Assembly: GCA_964017185.1 (NCBI GenBank)
Contig: OZ024869.1
Location: 73,348,008 to 73,412,007, forward strand
Reading direction: 5' to 3'
Length of the DNA: 64,000 nucleotides
Origin: Rugalucina vietnamica
Lineage: Eukaryota; Mollusca; Bivalvia; Lucinida; Lucinidae
In this document: one piece after another, positions 38,061 through 49,384 of the stretch
How the letters are laid out: each line of letters begins with the position of its first letter
Position numbering within the stretch: position 1 is the stretch's first letter
Position numbers and translations under genes: made by a program
The notes under the pieces: generated by a model
Database searches by the model: none
What the model saw: only the letters and a program-made list of their open reading frames with translations
What the model was told of the DNA's origin: nothing

Positions 38061-40819
38061 AACAATGTTTTCTGAGGAAAACTATGTCCCCCCAACCGTT
38101 TAGTAATTGAAGTGTAGTTACCTTGTGATATGAAGTTTTTCTAGGGAAGACACCATGTAAGGTGTGATAGTTTAAACTTGTTTTGGACCCTGTCTAAAAT
38201 TGGGTCACAATCACCAAATTCTTATAAACTCTGAACCTCCTCACAACAATGCTTCTGAGCAAGTTTGGTCAAAATCCATCAATTAGTTTACAAGATATCG
38301 TATCGGAAAAACTAATTTCAACAGTTTTTATGGACCCGTGACCTTGGAAATTAGGTCAAGGTCATCAAAATCTAATCAACTTTGAGCCTCCTCCAAACAA
38401 TGCTTCTGTGCAAGTTTGGTCAAAATCCATCAACTGGTTTACAAGATATTGCAGTGAAAAGACTAATTTCAACATTTTTTTATGGACTCGTGACCTTGAA
38501 AATTAGGTCAAGGTCACCGAAATCTAATCAACTCTGAGCCTTCTCGCAACAATGCTTCTGTGCAAGTTTGGTCAAAATCCATCAATTGGTTTACAAGTTA
38601 TCGAGTTGGAAAGATTAATTTCAACATTTTTTATGGACTCGTGACCTTAAAAATTAGGTCAAGATCACCAAAATCTAATCAACTCTGAGCCTCCTCCCAA
38701 CAATGCTTCTGTGCAAGTTTGGTCAAAATCCGTCAATTGATTTACAAGATACTGCGTTGGAAAGACTAATTTCAACATTTTTTATGGACTTGTGACCTTG
38801 AAAATTAGGTCAAGGTCACCAAAATCTAGCCGACTCTGCGCCTTCTCGCAACAATGCTTCTGTACAAGTTTGGTCAAAATCCATCCATTCGTTTACAAGT
38901 TATCGCGTTGGAAAGACTAATTTTAACATTTTTTATGGACTTGTGACCTTGATTATTAGGTCAAGGTCACCAAAATATAATCAACTCTGAGCCTCCTCCC
39001 AACAATGCTTCTGTGCAAGTTTGGTCAAAATCCATTGATTGGTTTACAAGATACTGCATTGGAAAGACTAATTACAGTAGCTTAATTAGTCAGCGTATTT
39101 GCGTAATTACGCAATTCAAATAGTAAAAAACCCAATACAAGACGACCCGATTGCGTACAAAAACGCAAAAGAAATCGGCGATACGCAATCCCGGGAAAAT
39201 TCAATGCGTACCGGTTTTTATCAGTACCGGCGTTTATAACGTTTCCGGTTTGCCAGTGCGTAAGCGACCTGGTGGTGAGAATGGTTTCCAGCGCCCGCCA
39301 AAGTATTTCATTACAATATCCGATAATGACGAGATACAGTATTGGGGGAAAATCTCAAAAATGACAAATATGGCGTCAATCTTCCACAAAGCAATTAAAT
39401 TACGATAAAATAACAGGTAGTCTATGGCGATTTGATATCTACACTCATCCTTTCATCACTGGAATTGTAAACGAACGTTTTGACATGTGTCTGGTAGGGA
39501 ATATATGCTTGAAATCACTTTCGATGGAGGGTAAACATGACGTAATGAAAAACGAAAGTAGCGAGTTGGAACTTTGGCTTTTCAAAGTACCTTGGCTGCT
39601 ATCAAATCATTAAGAAAGTTGGCAAATCAGTAATGATCCAGGTTTGTACCTTGTAGCACATGCAAATCAGCTAAATACCATTGACAATGAGTGGTGCCCT
39701 TTCTTACTTGTCCCTTCAGTTCAATACAACAGTGATGCAGGCAATTCTTAAAAATAAACTTAATTAAATAAATGATAAAAAAAATAATTAAACACTAAAT
39801 ACCCAAATAATCTGTTTTCGTGACCATTTACCCAATTGATTTTCCATTTTACCCAATTGATTGAAAACAGAGGGGGTAAAAAATATGAACATACCCAATT
39901 AAAATTTCAGATACCCAATTGAATAAAAAAGGGGTGGGTAATTACCCAATGGTCTAAAAAATTAATTAAGGTACTGTAATTTCAACATTTTTTATGGGCT
40001 CGTGACCTTGAAAATTAGATCAAGGTCACCAAAATCTAATCAACTCTGAGCCTTCTTGCAACAATGCTTCTGTGCAAGTTTGGTCAAAATCCATCTATTG
40101 GTTTACAAGTTATCGCGTTGGAAAGACTAATTTCAACATTTTTTATGGACTTGTGACCTTGAAAATTCGGTCAAGGTCACCAAAATCTAATCAACTCTGA
40201 GCCTCCTCCCAACAATGCTTCTGTGCAAGTTTGGTCAAAATCCATCAATAGGTTTACAAGATATTGCATTGGAAAGACTAATTTCAACAGTTTTTATGGA
40301 CACGTGACCTTGAAAATTAGGTCAAGGTCACCGAAATCTAATCAACTCTGAGCCTCCTCCCAACAATGCCCTTGTGCAAGTTTAGTCAAAATCCATTCAT
40401 TTGTTCAGAAGATATCGCGTCGGAAAACCTAATTTGATCAGTTTTCATAGGCTGGTGACCTTGAAAATTAGGTCAAGGTCACCAAAATCTAATCAACTCT
40501 GAGCCTCCTCCCAACAATGCTCTTGTGCAAGTTTGCTCAAAATCCATTCATTTGTTCAGAAGATATCGCGTCAGAAAACCTAATTTGATCAGTTTTCATG
40601 GGCTGGTGACCTTGAAAATGAGGTCAAGGTCACCAAAATCTAATCAACTCTTTCCCCCCTCCCAACCATGTATCTATGCAAGTTTGGTCAAAATCCATCC
40701 ACTGGTTCAAAAGATATCGCGTAAGAAAGAAGCTACGCGGACGCGGACGCGGACGCCGACGCCGACGGGAACCGCACCAAAAACAATATGTCCCCCACCT
40801 TCGGTTGGGGGGACATAAT
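38061..40819 (-). mobile_element. HINE-like element, family H (GTCCCCCC), inserted in the left arm
   Basis: On the minus strand it starts ATTATGTCCCCCCAACCG, a hairpin closing GGTGGGGGACATA, then GTCGGCGTCGGCGTCC-type repeats. Around ten ~150-bp units follow, each with GGTGACCTTG and TTGTTGGGAGGAGG. The 3' end has the inverted arm CGGTTGGGGGGACATAG followed by the hairpin GTTTTCCTCAGAAAAC. Satellite units resume on both sides. Confidence 0.8.
39074..39977. mobile_element. 904-bp element with ACAGTA ends and AATT duplication
   Basis: TIR ACAGTAGCTTAATTA / TAATTAAGGTACTGT; AATT at 39070-39073 and 39978-39981 restores the host unit GACTAATTTCAAC. An 85-codon frame (39151-39408) is not recognised. 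Superfamily uncertain. Confidence 0.75.
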
Positions 40820-42390
40820 CAACTGAAACAAATTGAAACATACCCAAAAAATGACTAAGTCTGAACTTTGGAACGTTTCGAAACGTTTCGCAACAAATTG
40901 AAACAAAGATAGAGAAAAGGTGAAAATTCCAGGCCATATATTTTTTGTTGCGAAACATTGAAACATATAGATTATATAGTAAATCAACTGAAACAAATTG
41001 AAACAGACCCAAAAAATGACTAAGTACGAAATTTGAAACGTTTCAAAACGTTTCGCAACAAATTGAAACAAGGTTAGAGAAAAGGTGAAAATTCCAGGCC
41101 ATATGTTTTTTGTTGCGAAACATTGAAACATAGATTATATAGTAAATCAACTGAAACAAATTGAAACAGACCCAAAAATGACTAAGTCCGAACTTTGAAA
41201 CGTTTCGAAACGTTTCGCAACAAATTGAAACAATTAAGGTTAGAGAAAAAGTGAAAATTCCAGGCCATATATTTCTTGTTGCGAAACATTGAAACATATA
41301 GATTATATAGTAAATCAACTGAAACAAATTGAAACAGACCCAAAAAATGACTAAGTCCAAAATTTGAAACGTTTCGAAACGTTTCGCAACAAATTGAAAC
41401 AAGGTTAGAGAAAAGGTGAAAATTCCAGGCCATATGTTTTTTGTTGCAAAACACTGAAACATTTAGATTATATAGTAAATCAACTGAAACAAATTGAAAC
41501 AGACCCAAAAAATGACTTAGTCCAAAATTTGAAACGTTTCGAAACGTTTGGCAACAAATTGAAACAATTAAGGTTAGAGAAAAGGTGAAAATTCCAGGCC
41601 ATATATTTCTTGTTGCGAAACATTGAAATACATGTATATAGATTATATAGTACCGTAAATCAACTGAAACAAATTGAAACAGACCCAAAAATGACTAAGT
41701 CCAAAATTTGAAACGTTTCGAAACGTTTCGCAACAAATTGAAACAATTAAGGTTAGAGAAAAGGTGAAAATTCCAGGCCATATATTTCTTGTTGCAAAAC
41801 ATTGAAATACATGTATATAGATTATATATACTGAGAGGAACTAGAAACTTAAGTTTCAAACTTTCCATAGTTTGGTGGTTGGGCTCCGTAAAATCGATTT
41901 TAGAACTGGTAATTTCTTTCCTGGAATAAAAAGATGAGTCACAGCAGAATCGCCTTCAGAAGGTCAGTAAAAGAATAACTGGAGGGTTCAAATCGATTCT
42001 TACGGGGTTCCAACCCAAAGTATAAAAATTAAAAAACTTAAGTTTCTAGTTCCTCTCAGTATAGTATTAAATCAACTGAAACAAATTGAAACAGACCCAA
42101 AAATGACTAAGTCTGAAATTTGAAACGTTTCGCAACAAATTGAAACAAAGTTAGAGAAAAGGTGAAAATTCCAGGCCATATATTTCTTGTTGCGAAACAT
42201 TGAAACATATAGATTATACAGTAAACCAACTGAAACAAATTGAAACAGACCCAAAAATGACTAAGTCCGACTTTGAAATGTTTCGAAACGTTTCACAACA
42301 AATTGAAACAAGGCTAGAGAAGAGGTGAAAATTCCAGGCCATATATTTCATGTTGCGAAACATTGAAACATGTAGATTATATAGATTTGT
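40817..42390. repeat. Left-arm tandem array, continued
   Basis: About nine further ~165-bp units in the same orientation, interrupted by a mariner-like MITE at 41831-42060. Two units carry an extra TACATGTATA stretch. Confidence 0.93.
41831..42060. mobile_element. Mariner-like MITE with TA duplication
   Basis: CTGAGAGGAACTAGAAAC and its exact inverse GTTTCTAGTTCCTCTCAG, with TA on each side inside ATTATATAG of the host unit. TIRs are about 28 bp. Boundaries are good to about 2 bp. Confidence 0.82.
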
Positions 42391-42984
42391 CCAGTCTTAT
42401 ATGTTAATTTGTTTCCAAGCAAGAAATTTACCCATATTCTTATTTTTTCTTTCAATGTGATTTGGACAGGCCACAACACATAAAACATACAAACTGCTAT
42501 GAAATTTTTGCCAGTTTGGGCATACATGTGATATCTCCCTATTTCAGAGGGATCTCCCTATTTTTGAGTAAATCTCCCTATTTGGAATTTCAAAATTTCC
42601 CTATATAACTTAGGCCAAAAAAAAAGTCATTAGATTCTCAGGCCATTCTATTTTTCAAAAAAGTGATGAGGCAGGCAGATTTACATGAGGCAGGTACATG
42701 CATTTTATTTATTAATTTATTTTTCTTTTTTTGATTTTTCAGAAATAAGCAAAATTCTGGTAATCATTAATCATGGCTTTGCCTAGCAAAGACAAAGTCT
42801 TTAAGACAAGATTCAGTAGTATAGATAGTAAATTCATATAAAAACAAAGTAATGTGAAACTAAAGTCAATTTTGATTGTACCCTGTTAAACCCCTTCATA
42901 GAGATCTTTAATTGTAAGTCACTGGTATACCCCCCTGCAATATTCCAGGGAAGATGAACAGTTGCGCCACAAATTTTTTGGTAA

Positions 42985-43189
42985 AAGTCTATATCTCTTG
43001 AATATGTAGATGGATCAAGTTGATATTTTGCATGTTGGTAGATACATGTATTGGTCTGAAGTTTTTTGCTGTACCATCACTGCCCCCCTGAGAGGCCTTG
43101 AGGTCAAGGTCATGGGTCATAGATTTTAAAAAATTTAGTGACAAAGCACAAGTCAGGCGAGCTACGCTGTCCTGGGACAGCTCTTATTG
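42985..43189 (+). mobile_element. HINE-like family F, 3' fragment
   Basis: AGTCTATATCTCTTGAA and TTGAGGTCAAGGTCA core, then CAAGTCAGGCGAGCTACGC and the hairpin CTGTCCTGGGACAG, CTCTTATT. It matches the 3' end of the full copy at 55146-56259. Confidence 0.7.
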
Positions 43190-43799
43190 AATTAAATTTT
43201 CAACGAATTACCTAACCGGTTAGGTAACGAGTCATCTCGATCCAACTCGCATTGTAACATTTCACTATCACACATGCGGTTTCAACGTTTGCTTATTTGT
43301 TTGTAATGCACCAGTCATTGGTAACCATTGCGGCCTGACATGCTTGGATCCAGAGGGGGTGGGGCGGGACCCCCTCGATTTCCTAGATTTTTGCAATGGA
43401 CTCCCTGTCAAAAAAAAAGGTTCTGGATCCGTGTATGCCATTCTCCCCGACGAGCCCCCCTGATGAGCCTTAATTGTCATTTTGGCGCACCACCAGTGAA
43501 CTATTCAGGTACAGGACAATTACTTTTTCATTGCCCCGTAGTTCAGAGGAAACTTTTATTAGGAAGGGCGGGACAGACCTCCAGTCGATCCCCTAAGGAA
43601 TTGGGGTATAATAGTGCCCCAAAAAGTGAAAAAAAAGTCAGTATCCTCGTAATTGGCAGGGCTGTAGTAGCAAATGACTGATGCATACAGCCATGTCAGA
43701 AAATACCCATTTCCATAGATTTTCTTTGCACAAAAATCGAGATGACTTGGGAACTGCTAGCTTAAATGGGCCAAGTAGACCCACTTCCGAAATGGTCCA
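43190..43799. other. Unassigned spacer DNA with a 20-bp palindrome
   Basis: TTACCTAACCGGTTAGGTAA at 43208-43227 is a perfect palindrome. Frames of 60-117 codons here have no recognised product. Confidence 0.4.
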
Positions 43800-44794
43800 A
43801 TCAAATTTACGATTTACTAGTCCGGCAGGAATATGGGATATTTTCACTGGACCTGGTAATCAGGTATAAAGTTTTTTTCTTGATGGATTCCTGTACTATA
43901 GGCATTGTCTTTCAAGAATCTGACTGATGACGCTTTGTCATCATTGGGGATTTTGAGAAATTCAAGATGGCGTCCAATATGTCTGCCAAATACAGGGTTT
44001 TCAACTATAATTTTAGTTATAATGATTTTAAAGTATTTCTGTGCTTATTTTGTCATCAAATCATGACTGATGATTAAAGTTGAAGCTTCACTCTTTGTAA
44101 GAAAGCTGTTCACATCAATCTTTTTAAGATGGCGTCCAAAATGGCCACCAGAAATATATTTTCAACCAAATCATTAACAAGAATGACCTAAAAGTATTGT
44201 TGTGTTTATTTTAATGACATTAATAATGGGGGACAATTAGAGGTGAAGCTAATTCTTTTTAAGAAAGCTGTAAACATAAGATGTTTCAAGGTGGCATCCA
44301 AAATGGCTGCCAGAAATATGCGATTTTTCTTTAGTTTTCATGTCGGTGCAAAATTTGCAAAAAAAGGCCTGGGTATGATGATGCCATGTATCTTTTAAGT
44401 CCATTAAGAAGTGCTTTGCCTATATTTTAATGCATAAAAGCTTTGCTGCATCTCAATATCTAATGAAAAGTACAGATTTAACACAATAGAAGACTATATG
44501 TTCACAGTTCTAATATTGTATTACTGAACATGAAATGACGAGTCGGGGAATATGATCCACGAATAAATGGTTTCAATGTAATTGTATATTTAACACAAAG
44601 CAGTTATCGTTAGGCAATAAGTTCAACAGTAGCATAAACATAAACAGTGTAGCATGATAGGTTGACACAAAGATTTGTTAGCTTGTATGTGTCTGTCCAA
44701 TTTGATCAGAGTCTTTGCTTCATACGTGGAAATCATAGAGACAATCTACTAAGCACACAGTGGGTACTTATATGGTTTATAATGTCCAGGTTTC

Positions 44795-44846
44795 CATATT
44801 AAGAAAAAAACAGTCTTCGGGGTTTCTGACGAGGTCTGACACAGAA
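44795..44846. mobile_element. M1 fragment at the LINE break
   Basis: AGTCTTCGGGGTTTCTGACG and AGGTCTGACAC match an M1 arm, directly at the point where LINE homology ends. Confidence 0.5.
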
Positions 44847-46930
44847 ACAGCTTTAGCTTGTAAATTTGCTTTTGAATTAATTTCAAGTTGAGGTAAAGAG
44901 GACTTTACTATAATAGAACTTCCACCAGAAGCTCTGGCACAATCACAGTCGATGTAATTGTAAACATTAAAGCCTTTGAAAGTAAAGTTGTCGTCAGTTT
45001 TCAGAAAAGTTTCTTGAAGACAGAAAACAGACGGTCCTAGCAGAGTTAAGAGTTACATCAATTCATCATAACGTGGTTTAATTCCCTGACAATTCCACTG
45101 TATACATGTAATTCTTTGTTTATTCTTTCCATTAAATAATTTTCAGAGAACTAAGAACTTGGCCTTTCTTTATTATAAAGGACAGGAACCTAATTTCAAT
45201 ATTGGTAAATCTTGGAAGATGCACTTTGCGAGGACTAGGAGGAGTGATATCCTCTTCCATGCTCTCACCAAGACAGTCACAGTAGATCTCAGATCATAAG
45301 GGGTCATCAGCCCCTTTAGGTATTTTCTCGGACAGAAGCTTCTGTTTGTCCTTTGTTGAGTGAGGTTTTGATGGTGCAAGAGGCTTTCCTCCAGCAGCTG
45401 AAGGTTTACCCCCTGAAGTTAGAGGCTTACCTTCTGCAGTTTTGCTCTACGGAGTGCTTTGCACAGGGGGGAGGATTGCCTCCTGCTAATGCAGGGGATA
45501 CTTTACCTTCTGCAGTCTGGTTGGTACCAGAAGGGGCTTCGCCTCTTGGATTTTTATGTTTTTTAATCTGAACGTCGTATGTTTCATCAGTTTGCGTCAT
45601 GGCATCAACTAGTTTGACTTGTGTGCCAGCACTTTTTATGATGCTGGCGTAGTTCTTGTTTGTTGTGGACGATTGCTGTTCTACAATTGTTCGCGCTTAT
45701 AAGAAGGGCATATTTCTTGTATATTTTATCTTAAGGAGCTCTTTTTCTTTGTGCCAAGTCGGACAGTCATGTGACAAAAGTTGGGTGTGGGCCACTGCAG
45801 TTGACGCACTTTATTGCTTTCTCAAAGTTGCGATCATCACTGCAGTGTTTGTCTTCTCCACAGTTTGATAAGCCTTCGTGGTGTAGTGGTTATGCCACTC
45901 GCCTTGTAAACCAGGGGTCGCAGGTTCTCCAGTCCGTCGGATGGGACTATAAACCGAGGTTCCGTCTCCATATGACCTTAGCTGTTGGTGAGACGTCAAA
46001 CCCCAATCAACCAACCTCTCCACAGTTTGCACATACTTTTTCCTGGTACATCTACTTTCATGATGTCCGAAAACTGGCAACTGTAACATCGTAGAGGATT
46101 TGGTACGTATACCTCTACGTTCACAGATATATATGCTGCTCTTATTTTCTTTAGCAATATGGCTGTATTGAAAGTCAAAACGTAAGTCTTTGTTCGTGTT
46201 TCGAATCTCTTTGACATCTTGAGTTTTCACCTTGAGACTGCACGACTAAGACGCGTAATACGTTCGAATCTGATTGTGACGTTGATTGTGTAATGGGCTG
46301 TTGAGTTGATGGTTCAGAATCTGAAGATTCATCCGACTCTTCAGCGAATTTCTTACGCTTCGATGTAGTTTGTGACGATTGTTTATTCAAACCTCTAATA
46401 ATTAAATGGATGGATGATTCATCTCAAATGCTCTCCGCCCTCAATTTAGCCCTACAAGGGCACACATAAAATGAGTGGCTTTCCAACTCAAAAGTGTTAG
46501 AAATACACAGAGATACGTATACTCGTACAATCTTGATGCTTACACGATTGACCCTTTGAGACGCCACCTTCTAGGAATGATAAAGATAGAAAAACGTTTA
46601 TGGGCATATGGTAGGTATCAGGGACGATACTGAAAGACAGGAAGAGAAAGCAAAAGGTATTCATAGGGCTTGGGGCGACAAAGCCGATTGACCATACCCG
46701 AGTCTGCATGGCCTCCCATCTAGCCGAAATCAGGGCCAAAGTGATGTGTTGCATGCCGACTATTAACGTCAGCACAACAGACACACTCAATCACCAGGAG
46801 CCCTTAATCCAAACGACACGGGTCGCCGCTCATGGTAAACGAGCCGCTCCTCTTTTCGACCAGGTTTAATGGTTCCGCAAGAAGGGGGCGACCGGCCAAT
46901 TCTAACTCTGGTCTGGCACGGGACGGAGGT
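44847..46930 (-). pseudogene. Broken non-LTR retrotransposon (gag-like ORF1 and start of APE endonuclease)
   Basis: On the minus strand, ORF1 pieces in shifting frames read KTYVLTFNTAILLKKIRAAY and NPLRCYSCQ, then FGHHESRCTRKK and VCANCGE: a CCHC zinc knuckle of the jockey-type gag. Downstream comes a lysine/proline-rich tail (SEKIPKGADDPL). ORF2 starts ITCIQWNCQGIKPRYDELM, stop, then VFCLQETFLKTDD and ASGGSSIIVKSSLP, the first motifs of an apurinic-type endonuclease. It stops near 44847, so the rest of the endonuclease and all of the reverse transcriptase are missing. Frameshifts, a stop and a SINE break it; it cannot be active. Confidence 0.8.
45868..46016 (+). mobile_element. S3 SINE with tRNA-Thr-like head, 13-bp target duplication
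   Basis: TCTCCACAGTTTG occurs at 45855-45867 and 46017-46029. The head GCCTTCGTGGTGTAGTGG and CTTGTAAACCAGGGGTCG resembles a tRNA with a TGT anticodon. The tail is GTGAGACGTCAAACCCC then AATCAACCAACC. It sits inside the zinc-knuckle codons of the LINE gag. Confidence 0.85.
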
Positions 46931-47763
46931 TAAGCATGTTTTGTTTTTAATCATGCACCTTCTTGGACACATTTTTCTATGTAATGGCTTAGAAGTACTA
47001 TATCTGATGAGTCCATAATCTCCTTATTGTCAAAACTATTAAACATCACAGACTTTCCACATTATGGCAGCCATCTTGGACATCATCTATGCTTAACAAA
47101 TGTTAATGCCAAGACTGCTGAGTTAAAAGCACTACGAGTGAATTCATAACACTGACAATCAATATTCTGGCAGCCATATTTGAAAACTATTGGCAATCAA
47201 ATAAGAACCATTTTGTGGCAGCCATCTTAAACATCGTGATTCAACGACAAATCTATGAAATTATGACTCAATCAGATATGTGAATGTGGACAGTTTTTAT
47301 ACAAAACAATGTATGTTGATATGCTAAATGCATTGTCAAAACTGTTAAAATTACCGAAAATCGATATTCTGGCAGCCTTCTTGGACACCATCTTTGATAC
47401 ACCAGTATATTCAGAATGACTACCGTCAGATAAGTTGCTGTGTGCAATATGTGAAGGAAAAATGCATTTTTGATTCATTAACGGGGCGAAAAGTACCATT
47501 ATATCAAAGCTTTGAATTTCTGGAAGACCTTTTGGACGCCATCTTGATTTTCTCAAATTCCCCAATGATGACAAGGTGTCATCATTTGGATTCTTTGAAG
47601 ACAATGCCTAACCAACACGAATCAGTAAAGAAAAAAACTTTATACCTCATTACCAGGTCAAATTGATTTCCTGCTGGACTATACCGATATTATTCAAATT
47701 ACAGATTTAATTTTAAACAAAATTATTTTTTACTTTCACTTTCGATAGATGCAGGGCGCGGAT

Positions 47764-47862
47764 TCTTTTTTTTTTTTTTTTTTTGCGCGGATTCTTTTTT
47801 TTTTTTTTTTTCTTTCTTTCTTTCTTTCTTTTTTTTTTTTTTTTTTTTTTTTGAACAGAAAA
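47764..47862. repeat. Low-complexity T/C-rich tract
   Basis: Runs of T with a (CTTT)n stretch, and GCGCGGATTC before each long run. The lysine-rich frame on the other strand is an artefact. Confidence 0.9.
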
Positions 47863-48229
47863 AAAGACACATGCGCAGCGTTTTTATCCAAAGCGGTGGA
47901 GCCTGAGGATCTAACTTTTTTTTAGCCTTATACATCTCCCTATTTCAAATTTCATATCTCCCTATTTGAAATCAAGAATCTCCTTCTTTGTTTAATCATT
48001 CTCCCTATTTTGAAGAGTAAATCTCCCAAGTTGGCTTCTCAGATGTATCACATGTATGAATTTGGGTCCTACAACTGTCTGCAGTTACTTTTATTCTTTT
48101 TATTAAAGCCAGAATTAAAGAAAATCAAAAGCAGATATCCTAAAAAAAATCACCTTCACTGTGCACTACATGTTTGATTAGATTATTAGACCTATACAGG
48201 GACGTTGAAGACCAGTACTGGGATGCTCA

Positions 48230-48427
48230 CAGGCCTATTAAACCTGCTCAAATATACAGGGAGTGTATGTGACTTACTGATAAGAACATTTAATCAGCTC
48301 CAATAAACACACATTGCAATAAAGTTCTCCAATACACAGTAGCACTATTTCCAATACACCTGTGAATTATTGATAATGGAATATATCCCCTCCCAATATA
48401 CATGGATGCTTTATTGCCTCAAATACA
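48230..48427. repeat. R2 tandem repeat, left block
   Basis: Motifs CAGTAGCACTATTTCC, CTGTGAATTATTGATAATG, ATATATCCCCTCC and GATGCTTTATTGCCTC. The same repeat continues at 52509-52577, 57764-57894 and 58080-58390, separated by insertions. Confidence 0.8.
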
Positions 48428-49205
48428 TAGTACACACTGTTCATCCAGATACAACAAACGCGGAAAGGTCTTCCAAACGCGGATATAAACAACTGTATCG
48501 CGGGAATACACAAGGTAAGAAAACATATACAAACAGCGTTTAAATTGTTCTTATATAAAATGTGTTTATGCACAGCTGATGCAAAATGGTTTATCTTGAG
48601 AATGGTACAGTATCATAACAAAAGATTTGTGTAAACTATAGATACAAGCGAATTTAATACGTAAATCATGGTTTTCTCGCCTACTTCCCGATTCTTTTCA
48701 TATTTGTAGAATTTATTTGTTTGGTTTCGTGCAAATATCTCTTCAAAACTAATTTTCGACATCTATGGAATATATTAATACCATGCATCAAACTGGAAAA
48801 GTTTTTTTTGGTGTCGATATCCATGTTTAAAAATCAGCCTTGTTTACTTCAAGGTACAACTTACCACGGACATTGATACTACACAACGCGGATGATCCAC
48901 ATAATTTGGGTAAAACAAACACGGATTCGAAAATCTGGTTTTAACGTGCAAAACACTGACAGAACGTTTTCTAATTAAAATACAACAAAGAATTCTAGAT
49001 TTTTATAAAGTAAATGTGCAATAAATGCATTTTGTTGGGTTTTAAGTCGGTTATTCACTTGATATATGGTCGAATTCGGGGGCGGCATATAACACCGCAT
49101 ATTATAACATATCTGCTAACAGCTTTTTTTCTATGGATACTTATTTCGTAGAATCAGAGAAATGATATATACACATGTAAAGGTATTTTTTGTATGTTTG
49201 TGTAG

Positions 49206-49384
49206 TGAATAAACATCCCAGTTAACGACTCTTCAGCCGTGCCAGGAAGGAACCGCCGCTTCCTGGGTACTAACCAGTTCTACGGAAATTAAAATGTCTG
49301 CTCAAAGACAAAACACTGGTGCCAGCATGCCCCCACCCCCGACCTCGCCGGATCAGGAGTCAAACTATGCCACGTTGCTATAAG
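49206..49384 (-). mobile_element. S1 SINE, old copy, reverse orientation
   Basis: GTGAATAAACATCCCAG, CTCTTCAGCCGTGCCAGG, and GGAGTCAAACTATGCCACG follow the S1 layout in reverse with much divergence. Confidence 0.5.

Larger units (their letters stand above)
43805..47705. mobile_element. Element with long inverted arms (~450 bp) carrying a LINE fragment
   Basis: Arms share GACCTGGTAATCAGGTATAAAG, AGGCATTGTCTTTC and GATTTTGAGAAATTCAAG (inverted on the right). Repeats of AAGATGGCGTCCAAAATGGC follow toward the centre of both arms. Clear identity runs from 43850 and 47659 inward and weaker similarity extends outward (TAGTCCGGCAGG). No target duplication was recognised. Confidence 0.7.
42521..48058. 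mobile_element. Inverted K-family ends bracketing 5.5 kb
   Basis: CATACATGTGATATCTCCCT at 42521 is mirrored at 48058 (ATGTATCACATGTATG) with TCTCCCTATTT repeats inside both ends. It is either one large element or two separate MITEs. The inner 42661-42984 is unrecognised. Confidence 0.45.

Noticed and set aside
45868-45945. Functional tRNA-Thr gene
   Set aside because: A tRNA-like head with anticodon TGT is visible, but the B-box is poor, a SINE body follows, and a 13-bp target duplication flanks the whole unit.
47723-47935. Lysine-rich 70-codon frame
   Set aside because: Antisense of a poly-T/CTTT tract.
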